Source: Aureispira sp964404215 (GTDB taxonomy: Bacteria; Bacteroidota; Bacteroidia; Chitinophagales; Saprospiraceae). Taken from it: a DNA stretch of 64,000 bases. Where the stretch lies: the NCBI GenBank assembly GCA_964404215.1, contig CAYOJF010000009.1, forward strand, positions 1 to 64,000, in the 5' to 3' direction. The first letter of the stretch is position 1. The number at the start of each line of letters is the position of its first letter. The notes below the pieces were generated by a model. The model was given only the letters and a program-made list of their open reading frames with translations. It had not been told where the DNA came from and did not search any database. Position numbers and translations under genes: made by a program. This document shows, piece by piece, positions 36,367-46,183 of this stretch.

Positions 36367-39300
36367 TTAAGGCATGATTTGGATGGTTTGTCCTTCTGCC
36401 CATTTTTTCTTTTCGTCATAATAATAAAGGTAGGCACTACTAGCAGGAGTAGTAAAGGTACCTGCTAGTTCAGTTTTGAGGTCAAAGGCTATATTGCGTA
36501 CAGCATTAGCATTCATCTCACTGTAATACAAGTAAAGCAAGTTATTTTCGATTTCATAAAAATCAAATGCTTTTTCCTCTTGTAGCTTTTTCAATTGCCA
36601 AGGTTGTAAGCTGAGTCCAGCAGGAATACCAACCACTGCCATAGGAGAAGGAACCGTCTTGTTTTCCTTGTTTTGAAGAACAACATTGAGTCGTACTGTT
36701 TCGCCAATTTGAGCTTTATTTTTTGCGAGTTTACTCGTCAGTGCTAGAGCACAGTCGGCGGCACTAGAAGGTGCTTCCACTGTCCATTTTAGATCCATCG
36801 AAAAAGGCAGTGGTTCTCCTCCATCAAAGGTAACTTTTAAGGTGTTATTTCCTATTGTAAGGATGTCGTTGAGATCAGGAATACGTATTTTTTGATTGCT
36901 ACCAGCTTTGTATTCTAGTGTCTGGGAAATCCCATTGATACTTACATTGATAAGTACATCTTCTTTGACTTTTTTGGCAGCAGTGTTATATTCTAGTAAA
37001 GCCTTGAGAGCCATAGCAGTAGATTGAGTAGAACCATAGCGTCCAGATCGACACTGTTTGGTGATATGAAGGACCATATCTTGGATCAGAATCATATCTG
37101 GTGTACTTGATTGGAGTAGTGCTAGGATGGCAAAACTAAGAGTTTCTACATTGTTGGATACTCCATACGAACGGGTAAGTGTAGTTTCTGCCCTTAGATT
37201 AGGAATACCTATTTTTTTGATGAGTTGTAGTACATTTTTAGTCAATAAATCACCTTTTTTGATGTTGCCAACATTGTACTGTACTAGAGCGGCGATGCTC
37301 ATACGATAGACATCTTCACTTTTGATGGCTTCGTTTGTCATTACAGACACCTCTTTTTTGATTTTGTCTGTCAATCCCACTTCACTCAATGCCCAAGTAA
37401 TATAGGCATTGAATACATGAGGTTTGCTACCGCTAAAGCCATATTTTCCTGTATTCTGTTTGAAACCTCCTTTGCCATCTTTCCTACGGAGTAGGTAAGC
37501 AATCGTACGGTCAATGACTTCGTCCGAAACACCATCATAAACGGCTTGCATTTCATGGAACTGAATCAATCCATAGGCGGTCAGACCTTCATGTGCAGGA
37601 GCTCTGCCATACCATTCGAATCCACCACCTTTTATTTCGTATTGCACCAGTTTTTGATACCCATTTTTGATGAAATTCAATGCTTGGGCTTTAATCTCAG
37701 GATCAGAAGTGGCTTGTTCTTGCAATACTTGCAGGGCTAGTACATTGGGGTAGTTACTAGAGGAAACTTGTTCGAAACAACCTGAAGGTTCGCGTAGTAG
37801 AGAAGAGGTGCCATCAAACAAATTATCAATCATACTTGGACGAATATTGATTTCACTTTCGAGCGAACCCTTATAATGCTCTTCTATGATAAAAGTATCC
37901 AGGATAGTAGCCTGTTGAGTAGAAATAGAGTAGCCTGCAGGAAAGCCTTTAGGAGTAACAGAAACAGGGAGTTGTACTTTATCATTGCATTTAGGTCCCT
38001 TAAATTCGTACTCCAAAAAACCTAGTTTCAAAGCTTCAAATCCTATGGAATAAGGTATGGATATGACCAAAAAGCTATCGGCAGGTACACGCAAATCACC
38101 TTGCCACTCCTCATCTAGATATTTGAACATAGGCAAGGTAGACAGTTGGAGTTGACCTGTTAGTGGTTGAGAAGTATTGTTTTTGATGGTAATAGGAACC
38201 ATTATACTATCTCCAAAACTGAAAGTAGTGGGTAGCTTGACGTCAATACTAAAAGGCATTTCTGTGGCATAAGTAGTTTCTCCACGAGCTAACTGACCAG
38301 TATGACCAATTCCTTCAACTATTACTCTAAAAGTAGTGGTCGCATCGGAGTTGTAATAGGTGATTGGAGTGCTATTTTTGCCTGTTTTATCAGTCGATAC
38401 ATAGGAATTCCAATAGATAGTTTTGTGAAAGTCTGTCCGTCTTTCTGGGGTTTGGTTGTTTTCGTAGTTAACAGGGGAATAAGCATAATGAGGACTATAG
38501 TACTTACGTATTGGGGCCAATTGTTGCAAGGCAAATTTGGGGTCTGCAGGGTTCAAGTCTATCGCTGTATTGTTTTGGTAGCGATTGTAAGCCGAATTAG
38601 TGACAGCAGCGTGAGTCCTAATGATAGAATTGCTGACATTTAGGTCAGCCGAAGTAGATATGGTCGTACGGTCACTAAAGGCTACACGATTATTTTCAAA
38701 TCCTGCTGGCACACCAGATGTAATAATCTGTACTTGATCAATCTCTGTCTCTGGTAATCCAAAATCACCAACCACACGAACGCCATCAATGTAAACCTCA
38801 TTACTAGACGAACGGCTACCATTGGTGTTAACTGATTCGCCTTCGTCTTGCTGACTCACCCCGGCAGTAGTAGCTGCGATACTTGTCACACTGCGTGTGG
38901 CCAAGTTTTTAATATCTTCTGCACCAAGAGTCATACCACCAGCAGTAGCATCTTGCTCTATTAGGGGAATTTTATAGCCTATAACAATGATTTCTTGGCT
39001 GCTACCGAAGCTATCTGTAAGAGCTGCAACCCCTTCTACCATTTCCACATCAAAATGATTGGTATATCCAGCTCGTATGATTAGCCCTTCTATCTTAAGA
39101 GAGGGGAAGCCTACATACGAAACTATCAAATCATATGTACCAGCCTTTAGCTTAGATAAGTTATAGTTACCATCAAAGTCAGTTTGTGTTCCAGTAATAA
39201 CTGCTCCTTCTTTTTCTAATCTTACATTGGCAAATGGCAGCCCTTCATCTAGTGTAAGATCAGTTACCTTACCGATTAATGTACCAGTAGTTTTTCCATT

Positions 39301-41184
39301 AGGAGTATTTGGAGGAGTAGCATTTTTTTCGGAGTAGTAATTTACTTTTTGGGAAGTGATGTAACCATGATCCTTGGCATTTATGTAGGCGGGCAGAGTA
39401 ACATTTGATGCTTTAAATACAAAAAAACCTCTTTCATCTGTTGTAGTAGTCGCAAGGGCATTTTTCTTGTTAGGAGCTTTTGCCCATTTAGACAGGTAAA
39501 TGGTTTTATTGGAAAGTGGTACACCATTACGATAAAAAATACCACTAATATATTTATCCGAGTGAGAGGGAGGCAGATCGGAAGGAGAAAGAATAGCTTC
39601 CCATTCGAAACGCCTCCATCCGTGAGTTAGCATTACATAATCAATGGCTTTATCTGCTTTTTCTTCTTTAGGATCAAAATAAAAATTAGGCTCATAAACT
39701 TCTCCTTGAAGTTCACTACTGAGGAGTAAAGCCGAAAGAATGTCATCTTGTTTGTCATCCGCAAAGGTAAGGTTGTTGTCATCTACTACTGCCATCGAAA
39801 ACTGTCCTTGTACTCCTTTACCTGTCTCATCTTTTACTGTTAGACTAATAGTGACTTTCTCTCTAGGAGCATAAATCTCTTTGTTGGGTTGAATATCTAC
39901 CGTTACTTTACGATGTTTATTTACAAAAGCTAATCGTTCTGCTAGAGGCTGTTGATTTTTATCAAAGACAGTTAATTGGACAATTCCCATTGGTAAATCT
40001 AGTGTAGATAGTTCAACAGTATTGACGCCTATTTTAGCATCTAGGAGTTGCTCTTTTAGAACAGTACCTTGTTGTTGGGCAAAGACAGTAAGCGGCTGTT
40101 CTGTAGGACTATAAACATCAAGCACTAGTTTTTGAGCATCATTTTGACGCAAAAATACCCCTACTGAGGAGGTCGCCTTAGGAATCCTATATGTAGTGCG
40201 ATTCAGTAATGGTTTTGTTATCTCTACAATGTAGTCTACCCCTGCTTCTGGTGTAAATACAAAAGCTCCCATTCCTTGGTGATAGCTACTGAATTTTTGT
40301 ACTAATTGTCCCTCATCTACTGTTAGTAGCTGCCCCTCTATATCAGCAGGCAGACCAAATTCGTTGAGTGCCTTGATAGCAATTCTATTAGGGTGTCCAA
40401 GAACAAGATTACCTCCTTCGGGTAAGAATTGAATATCTAAATTACCCAATATAACAGGTGCAGAGCGGCTAATAGATTCCGTTTTTCCTTCATATTCTAG
40501 ACGAATATTGACAATATTATCAATAGAAGAAATATGTTGAGGAACTACAAAAGTAAGTAGAGCTTTACCTTCAGCATTTGTTTTGGCGGTATATTCTACG
40601 GTTTCTTTTCCTTTTATCCAGAAAGAATAATCTAGGGAGGTATATTTCAATACTTGATTATCTTTGGTACGTGCCGAAAACTCAACAATAGCAGTATCAC
40701 CAGGACCATAGGCTTCTTTAGGAAAGTCTACTTTCATCAATACATTTGGTAGAATGACTTTTTGAAGCGTGATTTTCTTTTCTACATAATTGTTTTTGGC
40801 GAGCTGTTTCATCCATTTCGTATAGCACCTAATGGTGTAGATACCTCCTTTATAGTGCTCTAATAGAACAAAACGATTGCTCGTACTCGTTTCGTCATTA
40901 TGAAGATTCAGTTCTTGGATAACGCTTCCTTTAGGATCTACTAACTCTACAAATAGTTCTTCACTGAGAGCAGATTGTTGGTTGTGCCCATCGACTAGCC
41001 AAGCTTTAAACCAAATTTCATCATTGGGTTGATAAAGTGTACGGTCTGTTTGGAGATAGATTTTTTCTTGGGTATAAATACTGTCGTATTGCTCGAATTT
41101 CGTGCGGAGGGTATTATTGTCTTGAGCTCTAAGGCTAGTAATTACGACTAAGGTGGCAATTACTAAATATAATAATCTTTTCAT
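36367..41184 (-). CDS. Alpha-2-macroglobulin family protein with embedded CPD-plug region
   Basis: This is a 1605-aa secreted protein. After a signal peptide come macroglobulin domains (EKIYLQTDRTLYQPNDEIWFKAW, then an MG2 region and YAPREKVTISLTVKD). At about 633-715 there is a carboxypeptidase-regulatory-like domain (LIGKVTDLTLDEGLPFANVRL), and at about 730-830 a TonB-receptor plug-like segment (EIIVIGYKIPL, SVTSIAATTAGVSQQ, VYIDGVRVVG, QVQIITSGVPAGF). The C-terminal half is an A2M domain with thioester motif GCFEQ (Cys1136, Gln1139) and a terpenoid-cyclase-like toroid. A2M proteins trap or bind proteins through the thioester. It is probably co-transcribed with the plugless barrel downstream. 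Confidence 0.92.
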   Translation of the reverse strand: MKRLLYLVIATLVVITSLRAQDNNTLRTKFEQYDSIYTQEKIYLQTDRTLYQPNDEIWFKAWLVDGHNQQSALSEELFVELVDPKGSVIQELNLHNDETSTSNRFVLLEHYKGGIYTIRCYTKWMKQLAKNNYVEKKITLQKVILPNVLMKVDFPKEAYGPGDTAIVEFSARTKDNQVLKYTSLDYSFWIKGKETVEYTAKTNAEGKALLTFVVPQHISSIDNIVNIRLEYEGKTESISRSAPVILGNLDIQFLPEGGNLVLGHPNRIAIKALNEFGLPADIEGQLLTVDEGQLVQKFSSYHQGMGAFVFTPEAGVDYIVEITKPLLNRTTYRIPKATSSVGVFLRQNDAQKLVLDVYSPTEQPLTVFAQQQGTVLKEQLLDAKIGVNTVELSTLDLPMGIVQLTVFDKNQQPLAERLAFVNKHRKVTVDIQPNKEIYAPREKVTISLTVKDETGKGVQGQFSMAVVDDNNLTFADDKQDDILSALLLSSELQGEVYEPNFYFDPKEEKADKAIDYVMLTHGWRRFEWEAILSPSDLPPSHSDKYISGIFYRNGVPLSNKTIYLSKWAKAPNKKNALATTTTDERGFFVFKASNVTLPAYINAKDHGYITSQKVNYYSEKNATPPNTPNGKTTGTLIGKVTDLTLDEGLPFANVRLEKEGAVITGTQTDFDGNYNLSKLKAGTYDLIVSYVGFPSLKIEGLIIRAGYTNHFDVEMVEGVAALTDSFGSSQEIIVIGYKIPLIEQDATAGGMTLGAEDIKNLATRSVTSIAATTAGVSQQDEGESVNTNGSRSSSNEVYIDGVRVVGDFGLPETEIDQVQIITSGVPAGFENNRVAFSDRTTISTSADLNVSNSIIRTHAAVTNSAYNRYQNNTAIDLNPADPKFALQQLAPIRKYYSPHYAYSPVNYENNQTPERRTDFHKTIYWNSYVSTDKTGKNSTPITYYNSDATTTFRVIVEGIGHTGQLARGETTYATEMPFSIDVKLPTTFSFGDSIMVPITIKNNTSQPLTGQLQLSTLPMFKYLDEEWQGDLRVPADSFLVISIPYSIGFEALKLGFLEYEFKGPKCNDKVQLPVSVTPKGFPAGYSISTQQATILDTFIIEEHYKGSLESEINIRPSMIDNLFDGTSSLLREPSGCFEQVSSSNYPNVLALQVLQEQATSDPEIKAQALNFIKNGYQKLVQYEIKGGGFEWYGRAPAHEGLTAYGLIQFHEMQAVYDGVSDEVIDRTIAYLLRRKDGKGGFKQNTGKYGFSGSKPHVFNAYITWALSEVGLTDKIKKEVSVMTNEAIKSEDVYRMSIAALVQYNVGNIKKGDLLTKNVLQLIKKIGIPNLRAETTLTRSYGVSNNVETLSFAILALLQSSTPDMILIQDMVLHITKQCRSGRYGSTQSTAMALKALLEYNTAAKKVKEDVLINVSINGISQTLEYKAGSNQKIRIPDLNDILTIGNNTLKVTFDGGEPLPFSMDLKWTVEAPSSAADCALALTSKLAKNKAQIGETVRLNVVLQNKENKTVPSPMAVVGIPAGLSLQPWQLKKLQEEKAFDFYEIENNLLYLYYSEMNANAVRNIAFDLKTELAGTFTTPASSAYLYYYDEKKKWAEGQTIQIMP

Positions 41185-41312
41185 AGCAGGTAGGTGAGTG
41201 AAAAATTAGTGGTGGTAGTACTAATCTTGTAAGGTGAATGAAGAGAAGGGAAACGCTCTATCTATTAAAGATGCTATCTAATAGGATAATGGTGTATGAC
41301 TTTGAAAAAAAA

Positions 41313-42278
41313 CTAATCTAAATAGTCAAATACTTTAGAAATATGGCTGATGGCATCTCCTTGATTGACAAGTGGTGCATGGTTGTTGCAGATGATGTAA
41401 CCGCTAAAAGGAGCTTTTACGGTTTGTTCAGTTTGTCCATAAGGGTCAGAGATAGAACCAATAGCTGCTCCTTTTTCTACATAGCTTCCTATGGAGCTAA
41501 AGCTACGCCACATACCTGACTCAGATGCTCTTACCCAAGATGATTTTTCTATCAATATTTGTTTCTCGATAGCTATGTTATCTTGGAGTTCCTTTTCAAA
41601 ATTTCGCATACCAAGGTGTTGCATTACTTTTAGGGTGCCTTCTATACCGACTTGAGTAACAATACGATCTAGGCTTAATGTTTTGCCCCCCTCAAATAGC
41701 AATACTTTCTTACCTAAGCCCCCAACCGTTTTTCGAAAAGACTTGTCTCTGTTTTGAGAGTTGAGGATGAATTTAGAACCAAAGGCTTTTGCTAAATCTA
41801 GCGTCTCTTCGTCGGTTGCATCTATTCTAATTTGGGAATAATTGAATCGATCACCTCCTCCTGTATGAAAATCTATACAGTAATCTATGGGATTTTTTTT
41901 GATGATTTGTGTGATATGATAGGCAAAACGGCTGGCAAGTGATCCTTTTTTGAATCCAGGAAACATACGATTGAGGTCTCTGCCATCAGGAAATTCTCTG
42001 GACTGATTTAGAAAACCAAAGACATTAATAACTGGCATACAGATGACAGTGCCGAAGGTAGGTTTGTGGTATCCTTTAGTGATGATTTGGCGTACAATTT
42101 CCACTCCATTAATTTCATCGCCATGAATGCCTCCTGTGAGTAATAAAGATGGCCCTTCTTTTTCTCCTCTAGCGACAACTACTGGAATGTCAATAGGTGT
42201 TCCTGTATGCAGTTTGGCAATCGAAAGGGATATTGTTTTGGTTTCGCCTGGTAGAATAGTGGTATCTAAAATATTCAT
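41313..42278 (-). CDS. Succinylglutamate desuccinylase/aspartoacylase-family zinc hydrolase
   Basis: This 321-aa cytoplasmic enzyme has M14-like zinc ligands: GGIHGDEING (His52, Glu55) and IDFHTGG (His138), plus the catalytic region LLFEGGK and NRMFPG with substrate-binding Arg. The C-terminal domain ends with a biotinyl-like barrel (KAPFSGYIICN). Family members deacylate N-acyl amino acids; the exact substrate is not evident. Its start lies only 18 bp from the end of a type A inverted-repeat element, so the element sits in its promoter region. Confidence 0.9.
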   Translation of the reverse strand: MNILDTTILPGETKTISLSIAKLHTGTPIDIPVVVARGEKEGPSLLLTGGIHGDEINGVEIVRQIITKGYHKPTFGTVICMPVINVFGFLNQSREFPDGRDLNRMFPGFKKGSLASRFAYHITQIIKKNPIDYCIDFHTGGGDRFNYSQIRIDATDEETLDLAKAFGSKFILNSQNRDKSFRKTVGGLGKKVLLFEGGKTLSLDRIVTQVGIEGTLKVMQHLGMRNFEKELQDNIAIEKQILIEKSSWVRASESGMWRSFSSIGSYVEKGAAIGSISDPYGQTEQTVKAPFSGYIICNNHAPLVNQGDAISHISKVFDYLD

Positions 42279-42295
42279 TTAGTTGTTTTTTTGTA

Positions 42296-42425
42296 AGAGC
42301 ATGTTTAAAATTGTATTTTTTAGTAATGTGAGTACCATTTTTTTACTAATTGAGTAAAAAATAGACGATAAGTAGTGAAAAAAGGGATTTCATATTATGA
42401 ATTAAGATAAATTTAAACATGCTCT
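42296..42425. repeat. Type A miniature inverted-repeat element, copy 2
   Basis: This is 130 bp ending AGAGCATGTTTAAA and TTTAAACATGCTCT in inverted orientation. It matches the copy at 7804-7967 closely along both flanks and lacks about 34 internal bases present there. Confidence 0.82.
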
Positions 42426-42444
42426 AAAGCAGCACTTTAGTTTT

Positions 42445-42580
42445 GAGTCTGCTCTAAAATGGAGTTCTTTAGAATCGATTTTTGAGGTGAAAATCAATTG
42501 TTTTTAGGGCTCAAAAAAGGAGCTTATCAAATTTAAAATCAAGCATTTGTAGCTTGAAGGTAATATTTAAACACGTTCTT
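42445..42580. repeat. Type B miniature inverted-repeat element, copy 2 (degraded ends)
   Basis: About 136 bp resemble the element at 3428-3561 over its interior (GTTCTTTAGAATC, GCATTTGTAGCTTGAAGG), while the terminal repeats are worn (right end AAACACGTTCTT in place of AGACATGCTCTT). It adjoins the type A copy on its left. Confidence 0.65.
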
Positions 42581-42705
42581 ACAGCTTTTATAGTGTTTTG
42601 CCCTATTATAAATTGATTTTTCTATCTAAAAAACAGTTTTTTTTTTATATTTTTATAAGCTACTACAATAATAAAATTTTTGATTTTAGACTAATTAAAA
42701 TCGCT

Positions 42706-44352
42706 ATGAAAAATATAATGGTGTTTAATTTTATCTTAGGTCTGTTGTTTTTTGCAATCCATGCAAGAGGTTTTTCAGGCAAGGTAACATTAGAGAAGGC
42801 GGTAGAAATGTCAGATAAGCAACGAGTACTGGCACAGAAAGCTGCAAAAGTATACATAGGACTCTGCAACAACCTAAAAGATATTAAGCTTTATCAAGAT
42901 AGAGATCAAACAATAGAAGCATTTGAAGAAAATCTCTACGAATTGGGTAAATTCACTCCTACGGATCCTATTCGATTAGCTCATAAGGAACTTAAATCTA
43001 GCTGGAAAGATTATGTTGCGATTGTTGGGTGGAGTATCAAAAAAGATGATGGGGCTAAATTGTTAAAGCAATTGGATAATATTCTACAAGCCACAAAAAG
43101 ATTGCACTTATCCTACCTTAACTATCAAGAAAAGCAGCAGACCAGAAAACCAACAGCTGTGATGGTACGTACCAATGAGATCATTCAACAAAACACTAAT
43201 CAAAAAATATTAATAGAACGAATTTTACTGTATTACCTCGCCGAAAAATCAGGTATAGCAGGGGTCGAATCAGGGCATAAATTGGATGAAGCGAATTTAG
43301 CATTTACGGCATTACTAAACGACCTGATGAAAAAAGAACTGATTAATCCAACTATTCGTCAACAATATCAAAAAGTTAAAAAAAGTTGGGCGGGTATTAC
43401 AAAACACTTGGTGTTTACGGCTAAAAAAGAACAAAAGCATTTAGATGACATGTATTTACGTGCAGACGAAATTTCTAAATCACTTACACAGATTTCTAAA
43501 CAATACAGTGAGTTAGGGGCAGCACTTTCGGTTGGTGATTGGATGTTAGAAATGTCTAACCAGAGTTTTTGTATTCAAAGAATGACTAGACAGTATGTTG
43601 CTTTAGTGGCAGTAGATGAACCGACCCAATATGTCTATAAAAAAGACATCCTAGATCAAATTAATTGGTTTGAGAGCCAATTAGAAATATTTGAAACAAC
43701 TGCTCCCGTGTATATTACTAAAGACAATATTGGAGCGATATGGAGTCATTGGAATATTTATAAAAAATCTATAAGTAACCTCCATGACATACAGGAGAAA
43801 GGGCTAGAATCTGTACTTCAGAAGTGTGATAGTGTGGTGCTTTCTTGTCAGGCAGTAATGGATAAAATTCATACCACTGCTGAAAAGATCACTAGTATAC
43901 AACAACTCAAAGAGAGTAGAGGGATTAGTCTCGCTCCTACAGAAAGTATTGTTTACCAGATGGAAGCGATTGAGGAATTGCGGCTCATCTCGCAGCGAAT
44001 AGCCAAATCTTTTGTGATGAAAGTACATGCTCCAACTACACATAATGACTCTTTACTGCAGTTGGATATTGCTTCATATGAAGAAAAATACCAACACTTA
44101 TTGGAATCCAAGCATAATAGCACTGCTAAGCAACGTATTATCGAAAGTTGTTCGGAAGAATGGGACTGGATCATGACAGCTATTGTTATTGCTAAAGAAT
44201 CAGATATACCAGTACTGCTAGAACATGCAGATATGCTGGGAAAAAAACTCAGTAAGCTCAATAAACTCTATAGTCATCAAATGCAACGCATTCTATTAGC
44301 TACGAACAATACTTCTACAGCGTTACCAGCGTTAGCCACTCAAAAAGAGTAA
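42706..44352 (+). CDS. Secreted protein with repeated PilJ-like helical domains
   Basis: A signal peptide (MKNIMVFNFILGLLFFAIHARGFS) is followed by about 520 helical residues. At least three segments resemble the type IV pili methyl-accepting N-terminal (PilJ/NarX-type) helix with its QRxxxQxxAKxY core: MSDKQRVLAQKAAKVY, MSNQSFCIQRMTRQYVAL and LRLISQRIAKSFVM. Such domains are usually periplasmic sensors on chemoreceptors or kinases, but here there is no second membrane helix and no signalling domain, so it is a free or outer-membrane-associated binding protein. ATG at 42706 was chosen as it begins the signal peptide; the frame stays open upstream to 42598. Confidence 0.8.
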   Translation: MKNIMVFNFILGLLFFAIHARGFSGKVTLEKAVEMSDKQRVLAQKAAKVYIGLCNNLKDIKLYQDRDQTIEAFEENLYELGKFTPTDPIRLAHKELKSSWKDYVAIVGWSIKKDDGAKLLKQLDNILQATKRLHLSYLNYQEKQQTRKPTAVMVRTNEIIQQNTNQKILIERILLYYLAEKSGIAGVESGHKLDEANLAFTALLNDLMKKELINPTIRQQYQKVKKSWAGITKHLVFTAKKEQKHLDDMYLRADEISKSLTQISKQYSELGAALSVGDWMLEMSNQSFCIQRMTRQYVALVAVDEPTQYVYKKDILDQINWFESQLEIFETTAPVYITKDNIGAIWSHWNIYKKSISNLHDIQEKGLESVLQKCDSVVLSCQAVMDKIHTTAEKITSIQQLKESRGISLAPTESIVYQMEAIEELRLISQRIAKSFVMKVHAPTTHNDSLLQLDIASYEEKYQHLLESKHNSTAKQRIIESCSEEWDWIMTAIVIAKESDIPVLLEHADMLGKKLSKLNKLYSHQMQRILLATNNTSTALPALATQKE

Positions 44353-44464
44353 GTGGGCGATAAGATCTATGATTTATCTTAAAAAAATTATACTTCGTCG
44401 AAATCGGATTCTTAATTAATGTTAATTAGTGGATAGGCTTGGAGATTTGTTGCTTATTGGAAAT

Positions 44465-45418
44465 ATGAAAAAGCAATCTCCTTCTTTATTAATATTACAA
44501 TTGAGACTACGTCAACTTTGGCGGGTCTGCAAGGAAGTAGGGTGGACGAATTTTATTCTAATGAGTCCTTTCCTCGTAATTGTTGTATTAGGAATGCTGG
44601 AGCATTTATCTACTACAACTAATGTAGGGAGTATGCTCCTGATCGTATTTACTTTGGGGGGGATGCATTGGAAGCGAAAAGATAGGATATTGTTAGAGCA
44701 AATCAGTCCAGTACTTTTTCCAATATTTGTAATAGAATATTTATTGCTTCTGCTTCCAGTTTGGGGAAGCCTTGTTGTATTCGGACAATGGCTACAGTGT
44801 AGTATTTTGTGGGTGATGATAGTACTGATTTCATTATGGAAACCTGCTGCTATACCTACTGCAAGTGCTATCAGTCGTCAAAATTTGTATTGGATTCCTC
44901 GTATTTTGTTTGAATGGAGGACTGGACTTCGAACGCATTTTTGGAAATATAGTTTTAGTTATTTGATAGCAGTTATCTGGAGTTATCAAACTATTGTCGT
45001 ACCGATAGCTGTGCCCATTTTTGCATTGATTGTAGTTTCTTTTTTCAATGACCTAGAGAATAGAGATTTGCTATTGGCGGTTAATCACGATCAACGGCTT
45101 TTAGTGAAAAAAGTAGGGCAAAGTCTTCTTTTATTTCATAGTTTACTATTACCACTGTATGGGCTGTTTTTATATTTTCATGCTCAATACTGGTATGTCT
45201 TGTTGGTGTTAGGGATGATTAGCAGTTTACTGATTGCCTTTGCTATCTGTATCAAGTACAAAAGCTATCGGTTCGAATATCAAAAAGTACATAACAATCT
45301 AGCTATTAGTATTTTTACGGCTTGTTGGTTGTACCCTTTCTTTTGGCCTATTCCTATTATCATGCTAATCGTCTATTGGCGACAAGCTCAACGAAATTTA
45401 ATCCATCATTATGCTTAG
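44465..45418 (+). CDS. ABC transporter permease-like membrane protein
   Basis: This polytopic protein (about 8-10 hydrophobic helices over 317 residues) has a conserved-looking soluble motif LLLAVNHDQRLLVKK between helices. No strict family motif is visible, but its last 8 bp overlap the start of an ABC ATPase, so it is the permease of that exporter. I start at ATG 44465; a GTG at 44429 is the alternative. Substrate unknown. Confidence 0.8.
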   Translation: MKKQSPSLLILQLRLRQLWRVCKEVGWTNFILMSPFLVIVVLGMLEHLSTTTNVGSMLLIVFTLGGMHWKRKDRILLEQISPVLFPIFVIEYLLLLLPVWGSLVVFGQWLQCSILWVMIVLISLWKPAAIPTASAISRQNLYWIPRILFEWRTGLRTHFWKYSFSYLIAVIWSYQTIVVPIAVPIFALIVVSFFNDLENRDLLLAVNHDQRLLVKKVGQSLLLFHSLLLPLYGLFLYFHAQYWYVLLVLGMISSLLIAFAICIKYKSYRFEYQKVHNNLAISIFTACWLYPFFWPIPIIMLIVYWRQAQRNLIHHYA

Positions 45419-46094
45419 TATTCAGAATTTGACCGTTGCCTACCAGCAAAAAGTAATACTAAAAAATCTTGAAATTACTTTTGAAGAAGGTACTATACAT
45501 GGTGTGCTAGGAATGAATGGGGCTGGGAAAAGTACCTTCTTTAATAGCGTAGTGGGTATCAAATCAATTAAAGAAGGAGCGTGTCTCTACCATGGAAAAT
45601 GGGTAACGAGTGATGATATTGCTTTTATGCAAACGAGTACCTATTTCTACCCTTATATGCAAGGAGGCGAATATTTAGCGTTATTAGCGAATCAGAATCC
45701 TGCTTTTGATGCCGATCACTGGAACAAAATTTTTCAATTACCACTAGACCAACTGATTGAAAATTATTCTACTGGGATGAAAAAAAAGCTTGCTTTTATG
45801 GGTGTTCTTGCTCAAGATCGTCCTATTATGATATTGGACGAACCATTCAATGGAGTGGATATCGAAAGTAATGAAAAGATACGTCAGATTCTACTCCATT
45901 TGCGTCAAGCAGGTAAGTGCATTATCCTTTCTTCTCACATTACTCCTACACTGACAGACTGCTGTGATCAAATATCCTATCTCAAAGATGGTCAATTTAC
46001 TCGTACCTACACTAAAGAAAATTACAAGGACCTACAGCAGTTGATCAAAGACTTAGTCACACAAGATGTACAGGAGGTGTTGGGTGATTTGTAA
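45411..46094 (+). CDS. ABC transporter ATP-binding protein
   Basis: This 227-aa ATPase has Walker A GMNGAGKST, signature YSTGMKKKLAF, Walker B IMILDEPFNGVD, and the switch His in SSHITPT. The organisation resembles CcmA/NatA-type ATPases of exporters with separate permeases. It overlaps the permease gene by 8 bp, which implies translational coupling. Substrate unknown. Confidence 0.94.
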   Translation: MLSIQNLTVAYQQKVILKNLEITFEEGTIHGVLGMNGAGKSTFFNSVVGIKSIKEGACLYHGKWVTSDDIAFMQTSTYFYPYMQGGEYLALLANQNPAFDADHWNKIFQLPLDQLIENYSTGMKKKLAFMGVLAQDRPIMILDEPFNGVDIESNEKIRQILLHLRQAGKCIILSSHITPTLTDCCDQISYLKDGQFTRTYTKENYKDLQQLIKDLVTQDVQEVLGDL

Positions 46095-46183
46095 AAGAAG
46101 GGATGGGTTTTAATGGAAAATTAGATCTTATTCAAAGATTAATTTCATTCTTAAACAAGCTCTAATTTTTAAGAAACAGGTCG

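Larger units (their letters stand above)
42279..42705. other. Divergent spacer filled with inverted-repeat elements
   Basis: Of these 427 bp between divergent genes, 42296-42580 is occupied by a type A and a type B element side by side. The remaining AT-rich 125 bp before the PilJ-like gene must hold its promoter; no good consensus was seen. Confidence 0.6.

Noticed and set aside
46130..46170. Sequence ATTCTTAAACAAGCTCT as another inverted-repeat element end
   Set aside because: Only one end with several mismatches and no partner or interior similarity.
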